Assembly: GCA_043808565.1 (NCBI GenBank)
Contig: JAZDEQ010000042.1
Span: 1 to 14,732, forward strand
Direction: 5' to 3'
DNA: 14,732 nt
From: UBA12403 sp043808565
GTDB taxonomy: Bacteria > Patescibacteriota > Patescibacteriia > UBA9934 > GWF2-40-263
Shown: piece by piece, positions 6,189 through 11,280 of the stretch
Position numbering within the stretch: position 1 is the first letter of the stretch
How the letters are laid out: each line of letters opens with the position of its first letter
The notes under the pieces: model-generated
What the model saw: only the letters and a program-made list of their open reading frames with translations
The model's database searches: none
What the model was told of the DNA's origin: nothing
Translations under genes and position numbers: made by a program

Positions 6189-6737
6189 CTATTTACTAAA
6201 CATTCTCATGGTTGCCAAAAGTGGTTCGAAATTTGGGCCTTCATCTAAAATCACGGAAATGACAATCAAATTTTCACCGCTCAAAAAAACATAATGAATT
6301 TTATCAGTACCCATGGCCGTGGTGCTGGTAATCTTTTTTATGGCCAAACCGCCTTGCGACAAATCACTGGTTTCTTTGATAGTAATATTATCCGGATCAG
6401 AAGCTTTAAGAGCTTCAGAAAACTTTTCAACACTCACGTCCTTGAAAGCATAAAACGCGGCAATAGTTACAGAATTTTGTTCACGCTTAACATCACGCAG
6501 GGAAGCAAAAAAGTTGCCGGGCAAACCAACGTAAGAAGAATCTTGTTGCTCAAGCGGCCGGCTACGCAATTCAAAATTATCTGGATAAGAAACGGCAAAA
6601 CCATAATCCGCGCTTTCAAAATTTATCCAACCAAATGGTACATCAACTTTGGGTTGATTATTATTTTTTTGGCAACCAAAACCAACGAACAAAAGCCCAA
6701 CGACTAAAAGTGGAAAAATTGTTTTTGTAAAAGACAT
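6189..6737 (-). CDS. Lipoprotein with PsbP-like domain character
   Basis: This 182-residue protein begins with a lipoprotein signal: a short basic start (SFTK), a hydrophobic core and GFGC with the lipid-attachment cysteine at C22. An Asn/Gln-rich linker follows. The mature domain opens with FESADYGFAVSYPDNFELR, resembling the YGFxxxYPxxW/F start of PsbP-like and related small lipoproteins common in Gram-positive and candidate-phyla bacteria. It is anchored to the outer face of the membrane. The lipobox is imperfect (G at -3). It follows proS on the same strand after a 59-base gap containing a long hairpin. The function is unknown. Confidence 0.75.
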   Translation of the reverse strand: MSFTKTIFPLLVVGLLFVGFGCQKNNNQPKVDVPFGWINFESADYGFAVSYPDNFELRSRPLEQQDSSYVGLPGNFFASLRDVKREQNSVTIAAFYAFKDVSVEKFSEALKASDPDNITIKETSDLSQGGLAIKKITSTTAMGTDKIHYVFLSGENLIVISVILDEGPNFEPLLATMRMFSK

Positions 6738-6745
6738 AAAGAGAA

Positions 6746-6793
6746 CCCGCCGCCCCCGCCTTTTAATATTTTTACAAGGCGGGGGACGGGGGG
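6746..6793. repeat. Long GC-rich hairpin between proS and the lipoprotein gene
   Basis: CCCCCGCCTT (6753-6762) pairs perfectly with AAGGCGGGGG (6776-6785), and flanking bases extend the stem imperfectly. It lacks a T-run on the minus strand, so it is more likely an intercistronic repeat or RNA-stability element than a clean terminator. It resembles in style the CCCTCC hairpin at 10390. Confidence 0.6.
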
Positions 6794-6796
6794 TGG

Positions 6797-8518
6797 TTAT
6801 TTTTTCAAAAAATCATTAATCGAATTAATAATATCGGCCACCGGAATTAACTTTGCTTCGCTAGACGTTCTTTCTTTCCATTCGACAGAATTTTCGCGCA
6901 AGGTTTTTTCGGAAACCACTAAACGCAATGGCAAACCAATTAAATCAGCGTCAGCAAACTTGGCCCCCGGTGATACATCGTCGCGATCATCCCAAAGTAC
7001 CTCAACACCCGCGGCCGATAATTCATCGTAAAGCGACGAAGCTGTACTAATAATTTGTTCGACCACGGTCGCGTCTTTAGCCTTTAACGAAAGCAAATGG
7101 ACTTGATATGGCGCGACAACTTTTGGCCAAATCATGCCTTTGCCATCATGATATTTTTCAATAATCGTGGCCATGGTTCGCCCTAAACCAATGCCATAAC
7201 AACCCATGTAATAAGGTTTATTTTGGCCATCTTGATCAACATAAACCGCATCTTTCATGAGTTTTGTGTAGTGATAACCCAGTTGAAAAATATTACCAAC
7301 TTCAATGCCGTGTTTTTCTGAAAGTTGTCCACCACGAACACCCTCACCGCCAGCAAAAGCTTGGGCAATGTCACCAACCACATCGGCTTGCCAATCACGG
7401 CCATAATTAGTATTCAACAAATCCCGATTAAGTTTATTGGCACCAGTATACATGTTTTTAATTAATGGCGTTGAATCATCGGTTACAATCAACAAATTAT
7501 CTTTCTTTAAACCAACCGGCGAAATAAAACCAGCTTCGCTACCCAGAGCTGTAATTTCATCCTCGGTGGCTGGTCGCAAATCAATAGCTTTAGACAAATG
7601 TTTTAATTTAGTTTCATTAACTTCCCAGTCGCCGCGAATAACCGCTAAAATCAGCCGGCCTTTTTCGTCGACATACATGACACTTTTCATTTGCTGCCAA
7701 GCTGGCAAGCCGTGAAATTTAACACCGTCTTCAATGGAATGCCCGCGCACCGCTTCAACTTCAATCATTTCTTTTTCTGCTTCATCGTTCGTGGCAGACT
7801 TTTTCAAAATCGCCACTTCTTCATGAGCCACATAAGAACTGTCGGCTGAAACGAAAAATTTTCCTTCACCATCAGGGTGTTCCACTTGAAACTCGTGACA
7901 ATATTCGCCGCCAATATAGCCATTGTCTGATTCGACCACCATGGTTTCCAAACCCAAACGCGAAAAGATTCTTTTATAGACTTGCCACATGTTTTCGTAT
8001 TCAACTTTAAATTCCGCCTCATCGCGAGAAAAACTGTAAGCGTCTTTCATTACGAATTCTCGAACCCGCAGCAAACCACCACGAGCCCGAAGTTCGTCAC
8101 GAAATTTAGTGGAGAATTGATAAATGGTAAAAGGCACATCCTTATAACTCACCGGTGCTTTACGCACAGCATCAACAAACATTTCTTCAGCCGTGCCACC
8201 CAAGGCAAATTCAGCCCCACGACGGTCAGTGACTTTCATTAATTCAAAACCCGTCGTATTAGTACGATTAGTTTCTTGCCACAATTCCAAGGGATGAAGA
8301 ACAGGCGAAATCATTTCTTGCGCGCCGGCCCGATCCATTTCATCTTTAATAATGGCTTTAATTTTTTCATGCACTCGCCAACCAAGCGGCAGAAAAAAAT
8401 ATCGCCCAGCCACCGACTCGCGAATAAACCCACCGCGCAACAAAAGCTGGTGACTAATCATGTCCGACCCCTTTTGCTCGCCAAAAGAAGTTTTTCCAAA
8501 AAGTTTTGAATATTTCAT
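6797..8518 (-). CDS. proS: Prolyl-tRNA synthetase (bacterial type with editing domain)
   Basis: This 573-residue class II synthetase charges tRNA-Pro in the cytoplasm. The class II motifs are visible: motif 2 around residues 139-162 (KFRDELRARGGLLRVREF, then KDAYSF) and motif 3 around 437-453 (YYMGCYGIGLGRTMATI, with GIGLGR at 442-447). About 225-395 is the inserted editing (INS) domain of the bacterial type. K278 aligns well with the lysine needed for Ala-tRNA-Pro editing in E. coli (K279), which suggests active proofreading. A C-terminal anticodon-binding domain follows from about 470. The ATG at 8518 (MKYSKLF) is the family start; an in-frame TTG at 8533 lies inside the promoter region. 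It probably heads the minus-strand run down to 5101. Confidence 0.96.
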   Translation of the reverse strand: MKYSKLFGKTSFGEQKGSDMISHQLLLRGGFIRESVAGRYFFLPLGWRVHEKIKAIIKDEMDRAGAQEMISPVLHPLELWQETNRTNTTGFELMKVTDRRGAEFALGGTAEEMFVDAVRKAPVSYKDVPFTIYQFSTKFRDELRARGGLLRVREFVMKDAYSFSRDEAEFKVEYENMWQVYKRIFSRLGLETMVVESDNGYIGGEYCHEFQVEHPDGEGKFFVSADSSYVAHEEVAILKKSATNDEAEKEMIEVEAVRGHSIEDGVKFHGLPAWQQMKSVMYVDEKGRLILAVIRGDWEVNETKLKHLSKAIDLRPATEDEITALGSEAGFISPVGLKKDNLLIVTDDSTPLIKNMYTGANKLNRDLLNTNYGRDWQADVVGDIAQAFAGGEGVRGGQLSEKHGIEVGNIFQLGYHYTKLMKDAVYVDQDGQNKPYYMGCYGIGLGRTMATIIEKYHDGKGMIWPKVVAPYQVHLLSLKAKDATVVEQIISTASSLYDELSAAGVEVLWDDRDDVSPGAKFADADLIGLPLRLVVSEKTLRENSVEWKERTSSEAKLIPVADIINSINDFLKK

Positions 8519-8526
8519 AAAAAATC

Positions 8527-8555
8527 TTGACAAGTAATTATAGAATTCGTATCAT
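8527..8555 (+). promoter_or_regulatory. Near-consensus sigma-70 promoter for a short plus-strand RNA
   Basis: TTGACA (8527-8532), exactly 17 bases, TATCAT (8550-8555). No protein-coding gene follows on this strand, only a hairpin and a strong terminator. It overlaps, in the opposite direction, the proS promoter. Confidence 0.7.
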
Positions 8556-8565
8556 GAAAATACAA
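8537..8565 (-). promoter_or_regulatory. proS promoter
   Basis: Minus strand: TTGTAT (8565-8560), 17 bases, TATAAT (8542-8537). The predicted start near 8530 leaves a leader of only about 10 nt before the ATG at 8518, with no ribosome site. Confidence 0.65.
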
Positions 8566-8626
8566 GCGGTAGTAGTATCGCCTGAAATTAACCGCGGGTC
8601 TCGTCGCAAGACGAGGCCTTTTGTTT
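8562..8626 (+). ncRNA. Candidate small RNA of about 65-70 nt
   Basis: A near-perfect promoter starts a transcript near 8562 that ends at the terminator at 8597-8630. The RNA would fold into two adjacent hairpins: GCGGT (8566-8570) with ACCGC (8591-8595) around a 20-base loop, then the GCAA-capped terminator stem. The part past 8588 is antisense to the last codons of the NYN-domain gene. An ATG at 8554 is inside the -10, so translation is unlikely. I do not recognise a known RNA family. Confidence 0.55.
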
Positions 8627-9226
8627 TTTTGCTTCAATTCTCAATATCTCGTAACGAAAATCAACTAAATCAAAATAATGACTACAGGCTGGCAATAATT
8701 CTTTGGCCACATGTCCAAACCGAGAAAAAACAATAACTCGTTTACCCCGCCCTCGCAAAAATTTTAACAAATATTCAAAATCACAATCTCCAGAAAAAAG
8801 GACAAAAGTCTCAAAATCGTTCATGGCAAAAACTGCATCGGCGGCTATTTCAACATCAAAGTTGGCCTTCCGGTGTGGGTGGCTCGTAGAATGATCTAAA
8901 TATTCTTTAAGTGGTTTGGTGGACAATTTTATCTTTAAAACCTTATCGAGAAACCAAAAAAACTTTCGATGAGACAGAGTTTGAAAATCCGGAGAATAAA
9001 ATTTAGTTTCTTTCAAATCACAAAGATCACGGAAAAAAATTAACAACCTTTGATAGTCAACCCGCCAACATAACTGCTCGGGATAAAAACTTTTAAAATT
9101 TTCTGGAATATCTTTGGGACTAATAAAAAAAGATTGAACCGACCGTTCTAAATTAGCCGCATCTATAAAAATAAAGGTTCTGCCCTTTATAACAGCTTTT
9201 AATTTTTCTTTAAGCTCGTGATCCAT
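8588..9226 (-). CDS. NYN-domain (LabA/DUF88-like, PIN-fold) ribonuclease-type protein
   Basis: This 212-residue protein has the acidic motifs of NYN domains, PIN-like metal-dependent ribonucleases: D22 and N25 (FIFIDAANLE), D124 and D130 (KANFDVEIAADA), and D147 and D149 (LFSGDCDFEYLL), then GRGKRVIVF. These residues would form the metal-binding active site that cuts RNA. An internal segment of about 90 residues (35-115) between the first two motifs is longer than the minimal domain and may give specificity. The last dozen or so residues are encoded over a plus-strand terminator stem and are probably not conserved. There is no Shine-Dalgarno. proS follows on the same strand after 69 bases. 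The target RNA is unknown. Confidence 0.87.
   Translation of the reverse strand: MDHELKEKLKAVIKGRTFIFIDAANLERSVQSFFISPKDIPENFKSFYPEQLCWRVDYQRLLIFFRDLCDLKETKFYSPDFQTLSHRKFFWFLDKVLKIKLSTKPLKEYLDHSTSHPHRKANFDVEIAADAVFAMNDFETFVLFSGDCDFEYLLKFLRGRGKRVIVFSRFGHVAKELLPACSHYFDLVDFRYEILRIEAKKQKASSCDETRG
8597..8630 (+). terminator. Strong intrinsic terminator of the candidate small RNA
   Basis: GGTCTCGTC (8597-8605) pairs with GACGAGGCC (8610-8618), one G-U pair, closed by a GCAA tetraloop and followed by TTTTGTTTTTTT. It works on the plus strand only and lies inside the 3' end of the minus-strand NYN gene. Confidence 0.85.
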
Positions 9227-9244
9227 AATGACTTTTGCTTTAAA

Positions 9245-9273
9245 ATAATGACGTATTTTAAAGGTTGTGTCAA
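9245..9273 (-). promoter_or_regulatory. Promoter of the NYN-domain gene
   Basis: Minus strand: TTGACA (9273-9268), 17 bases, CATTAT (9250-9245). The start would fall near 9238, about a dozen bases before the ATG at 9226. This is again a very short leader. Confidence 0.65.
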
Positions 9274-9305
9274 CAAAAACCGCGACTCATCGTCACGGTT
9301 TTTGT
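9273..9305. terminator. Terminator hairpin behind tRNA-Arg
   Basis: ACAAAAACCG (9273-9282) pairs with CGGTTTTTGT (9296-9305), with GA/TC pairs inside and one mismatch. The T-run is in the 3' arm in both directions. It starts right at the tRNA's CCA end and abuts the NYN promoter's -35. Confidence 0.65.
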
Positions 9306-9379
9306 GGTGCGCCCAGAGGGAATCGAACCCCCATACCCAGTTCCGAAGACTGGTGCTTTATCCGTTAAGCCATGGGCGC
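9305..9379 (-). tRNA. tRNA-Arg (anticodon UCG), CCA encoded
   Basis: The minus strand folds into a full cloverleaf. The acceptor is GCGCCCA with TGGGCGC, the D arm is GCTT/AAGC, and the anticodon stem is CCAGT/ACTGG with loop CTTCGGA. UCG is at positions 34-36, reading CGA. The T arm is GGGGG/CCCTC with loop TTCGATT. The discriminator A is followed by an encoded CCA (9307-9305). The body is 72 nt plus CCA. Confidence 0.95.
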
Positions 9380-9395
9380 ATTTTTTCTCGCTAAT

Positions 9396-9424
9396 AGAAT
9401 ACGCAAAATCTTGACTCTAGTCAA
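9396..9424 (-). promoter_or_regulatory. tRNA-Arg promoter
   Basis: Minus strand: TTGACT (9424-9419), 17 bases, TATTCT (9401-9396). Its -35 is the right half of the palindrome TTGACTCTAGTCAA, whose left half is the -35 of the divergent tRNA-Lys promoter. Confidence 0.65.
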
Positions 9425-9439
9425 AGGGCGTGGCATAAT
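9411..9439 (+). promoter_or_regulatory. tRNA-Lys promoter
   Basis: TTGACT (9411-9416), 17 bases, CATAAT (9434-9439). The predicted start is near 9446, so the 5' leader of the precursor is about 16 nt. Confidence 0.75.
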
Positions 9440-9461
9440 TTTGACGTTAAATTTAAAAAAC

Positions 9462-9536
9462 GCGCGCATAGCTCAGCGGTAGAGCAGGAGACTCTTAATC
9501 TCTTGGTCGAGGGTTCAAATCCCCCTGCGCGCACCA
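9462..9536 (+). tRNA. tRNA-Lys (anticodon CUU), CCA encoded
   Basis: The acceptor GCGCGCA pairs with TGCGCGC, the D arm is GCTC/GAGC, and the anticodon stem is GGAGA/TCTCT with loop CTCTTAA. CUU at 34-36 reads AAG. The T arm is GAGGG/CCCCC with loop TTCAAAT and has one A-C mismatch. The discriminator A is followed by encoded CCA (9534-9536). The body is 72 nt. Confidence 0.95.
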
Positions 9537-9570
9537 AAAATATCTCTGTAGATTTCAGAGATATTTTTGT
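9536..9570. terminator. Terminator of tRNA-Lys, shared with convergent TrmB-2
   Basis: AAAAATATCTCTG (9536-9548) pairs perfectly over 13 bp with CAGAGATATTTTT (9556-9568) around a 7-base loop, then GTTTT. The A/T ends make it work on both strands. The TrmB-2 stop is next to it. Confidence 0.85.
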
Positions 9571-9571
9571 T

Positions 9572-10366
9572 TTACTTTTTTTTATTTTTTCGTCCCTCTT
9601 GATCCAACCTCTTGGCCTCAGCCCAAGCTAACTCATAAATTTTTTTCATGGCATCGGCAATTTCTGGACTTTCAATAATAATGCCTAATTTTTCTCGCCA
9701 GGAAGCGATCATAATTTTATTATCGTAAATATTTATTTCCGGAGAAAAATAATATTTATCTGGCGGAATCAAAGCTGTCTCGCGCGCTTCAGCGCGATCT
9801 AATCTGGCCCGCTCTTTACCAACCGGAGCACTTGGAACAATCGCTCTAATATGAATGCCTTTCCCGGCTCGACGTTTGTAATACTTAGGAAAATAATCTG
9901 GCAAACCAGCGTGCATATCGTCGACCGTGGCATAGGCGCGAATGGCCTCATGTGAAGTCAGAGTGTCTTCATAAACCTGTTTCAAACCTTCTTTACCTTC
10001 ATAAAAACGAATCTTAGGCCGACCGCCAACATTGTGAATAGATTTTAATTGCGGCAAAAGATTTTTGGCCCCGACAATTTGTTTTTCGGTTTCGCTTTTT
10101 TTATTTTCCAAAAAATCTATTACCTTATTTGGCGACTCGGCCACAAATTCTTGTTTTGGTTCTTTGCCGGAAACACTAACTAACCCGTAATTAACCAATT
10201 TGCTCAAAATATCATAACCCGTCGTCCGATTCATTTCCGCCTGCCGAGCAATTTCCGAAACTGTGCCTTTACCCAGGGTTAAAAGCGCCAAATAAACATT
10301 AGTTTCTTTTTCAGAAAAAGATAATGAGAGGAGAAAATTTTTAAGAGGTAAATTTGTGTTTTCCAT
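9572..10366 (-). CDS. TrmB-family transcriptional regulator 2
   Basis: This 264-residue paralogue of the 2428-3186 gene has the same plan. A TrmB winged helix-turn-helix lies at about residues 8-75 (FSEKETNVYLALLTLGKGTV, then MNRTTGYDILSKLVNYGLV). A coiled linker follows (about 85-110), then a PLD-like C-terminal domain (RFYEGKEGLKQVYEDTL). It ends in a Lys-rich tail (EGRKNKKK). The ATG at 10366 is chosen because the family sequence starts there; upstream in-frame codons would translate a GC-rich hairpin and a MITE-like repeat. There is no Shine-Dalgarno. The promoter is about 200 bases upstream, giving a long structured leader. It diverges from the small gene at 10757. The ligand and targets are unknown. 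Confidence 0.88.
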   Translation of the reverse strand: MENTNLPLKNFLLSLSFSEKETNVYLALLTLGKGTVSEIARQAEMNRTTGYDILSKLVNYGLVSVSGKEPKQEFVAESPNKVIDFLENKKSETEKQIVGAKNLLPQLKSIHNVGGRPKIRFYEGKEGLKQVYEDTLTSHEAIRAYATVDDMHAGLPDYFPKYYKRRAGKGIHIRAIVPSAPVGKERARLDRAEARETALIPPDKYYFSPEINIYDNKIMIASWREKLGIIIESPEIADAMKKIYELAWAEAKRLDQEGRKNKKK

Positions 10367-10389
10367 AGTTGTTAACCCCCCACCCCTTA

Positions 10390-10418
10390 CCCTCCCCCAC
10401 CGTGGCGGTGAAGGAGGG
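10390..10418. repeat. CCCTCC/GGAGGG hairpin in the TrmB-2 leader
   Basis: CCCTCC (10390-10395) and CACCG (10398-10402) pair with CGGTG (10406-10410) and GGAGGG (10413-10418) around a TGG loop, with a 2x2 mismatch inside. It is transcribed as part of the TrmB-2 5' leader, about 25 bases before the start codon, and could hinder or regulate translation. Confidence 0.65.
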
Positions 10419-10439
10419 AAAATTAAATTACCCACCCGG

Positions 10440-10545
10440 CCGTCATTGCGAGGAACGAGACCACCGAGTGACGAAGCAATCTCGAATGCGACGCCATTGG
10501 ATTGCCGCGTCGCTCTACGAACCACCGAGCTCCTCGCAATGACGG
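10440..10545. mobile_element. MITE-like palindromic repeat of about 106 bp
   Basis: Perfect 15-bp inverted ends, CCGTCATTGCGAGGA (10440-10454) and TCCTCGCAATGACGG (10531-10545), enclose further complementary parts (GCAATC with GATTGC). The GTCATTGCGAGGA...GCAATC wording is that of a widely dispersed bacterial repeat that I recognise from many genomes. It has no coding capacity. It sits between the TrmB-2 promoter and its start codon. Confidence 0.8.
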
Positions 10546-10563
10546 GGTGTTTGGATCATTTCT

Positions 10564-10608
10564 ATCATACCACAAACCTTAAATTGTGTCAATATTTTTC
10601 CACAATTT
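10564..10608 (-). promoter_or_regulatory. TrmB-2 promoter with overlapping inverted repeat
   Basis: Minus strand: TTGACA (10592-10587), exactly 17 bases, TATGAT (10569-10564). An 8-bp perfect inverted repeat, AAATTGTG (10581-10588) and CACAATTT (10601-10608), overlaps the -35, with arm centres 20 bp apart. A further CACAA (10571-10575) forms another pair with TTGTG inside the spacer. It is a candidate autoregulatory operator. Confidence 0.6.
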
Positions 10609-10658
10609 TATTCATATTCATTTTTTATCCTAAAATTAGCATAAATTTAATTGTCTAC

Positions 10659-10700
10659 TTGACGGTTAGTATTGACAATTAGTATTATTTATGATAGATT
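10659..10700 (+). promoter_or_regulatory. Promoter region of cassette C built from a tandem 13-bp repeat
   Basis: TTGACGGTTAGTA (10659-10671) is followed directly by TTGACAATTAGTA (10672-10684), 11 of 13 identical. This gives two -35 boxes: TTGACG-18-TATTAT (10683-10688) and TTGACA-17-TAGATT (10695-10700). Start near 10695-10707. Confidence 0.6.
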
Positions 10701-10708
10701 GAGTTGTT

Positions 10709-10735
10709 GTTTCGAAGTAGTTAAACTTCTGAAAC
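10709..10735 (+). other. 5' leader hairpin before the cassette C gene
   Basis: GTTTC (10709-10713) and AAGT (10715-10718) pair with ACTT (10725-10728) and GAAAC (10731-10735). The stem would lie near the 5' end of the message, just before the Shine-Dalgarno, and may stabilise it. Confidence 0.45.
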
Positions 10736-10756
10736 ACGCTCGAGGAGGAAAAGAAG

Positions 10757-11110
10757 ATGGCGGTTGGTGTAAAGAACGATGGAAAAACTGGAACGGTTCA
10801 TCTCCTTTTAGACGGAATGGAAAAACAAGTCCTTGTAGTGAAACGACCTCGGAGAGAACAACCGCCGTTGAAAGACTGGTGGTTCGTGGTATCTGCGGTC
10901 AGAGGATATGGCTATATGGAGGTGACCGCCGATCTTACCTCCAAGAACTCAGAGGATATAGGGCTGGGATTTCTGGCTATAATCCAATTCTACAGTGCAT
11001 CTGGTTGGCGAGCCACATCAAAGTCTTTTTCCTTTCGCCCTCCCCCGAAAGACAACGAGGACACCGACGAAGGTGGCGTGGTTCTTTCTGTCTCATTTGC
11101 AAGGTCATAG
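10757..11110 (+). CDS. Small hypothetical protein (cassette C)
   Basis: This is a 117-residue protein, unrecognised. It has no signal peptide, membrane segment or cysteine. The pattern of alternating hydrophobic residues (TVHLLLD, QVLVVKR, WWFVVSAVRGYGYMEVTADL) suggests a small beta-rich fold. A disordered Pro/Asp/Glu-rich part near residues 93-106 follows, then a final strand (VVLSVSF). AGGAGG stands 8 bases before the ATG, a strong ribosome site unlike those of the resident genes. A tandem-repeat promoter and leader hairpin precede it and paired hairpins follow, so it is a self-contained unit divergent from TrmB-2. It may be a TrmB-2 target, by position only. Confidence 0.65.
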   Translation: MAVGVKNDGKTGTVHLLLDGMEKQVLVVKRPRREQPPLKDWWFVVSAVRGYGYMEVTADLTSKNSEDIGLGFLAIIQFYSASGWRATSKSFSFRPPPKDNEDTDEGGVVLSVSFARS

Positions 11111-11126
11111 AGTATCACGCCTTCTT

Positions 11127-11184
11127 GGAGAAGCCTTCGCTTCTCCCCCGCGCTGGTTTCATAAAGATTTTTTTGTGAAACCAG
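11127..11184 (+). terminator. Two hairpins behind the cassette C gene
   Basis: GGAGAAGC (11127-11134) pairs with GCTTCTCC (11139-11146) around a CTTC loop. Then CTGGTTTCA (11153-11161) pairs with TGAAACCAG (11176-11184), with a T7 run in its loop. Neither has the standard T-run right behind the stem. If the first hairpin terminates, it does so atypically. The remaining 11185-11280 is an AT-rich leader with AAGGAGA (11250-11256) too far from the next start to serve it. Confidence 0.45.
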
Positions 11185-11280
11185 AGAGGGAAAACTCCAA
11201 CAAATAAAACCAACTACCTTAACAGTGTAAAAAATGTTAATCTGGTTTAAGGAGAAAACTAAAAATAACTTAATTTAAAT

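Noticed and set aside
6294..6707. 137-codon plus-strand ORF opposite the lipoprotein gene
   Set aside because: The minus strand encodes a clear lipoprotein; this frame has no ribosome site and no protein-like pattern.
8519..8533. TTG start giving five extra residues on ProS
   Set aside because: It falls in the region between the -10 and the start codon; MKYSKLF is the usual family beginning.
8554..8736. Plus-strand ORF starting with the ATG at 8554
   Set aside because: The ATG overlaps the -10 box, and the reading frame passes through a strong terminator and the opposite strand of the NYN gene.
10367..10525. 53-residue N-terminal extension of TrmB-2
   Set aside because: It is a translation of the CCCTCC hairpin and the MITE-like repeat; the TrmB fold starts at the ATG at 10366.
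10672..11178. 168-codon plus-strand ORF overlapping cassette C in another frame
   Set aside because: It starts within the promoter repeat; the 10757 frame has the Shine-Dalgarno and a more protein-like composition.
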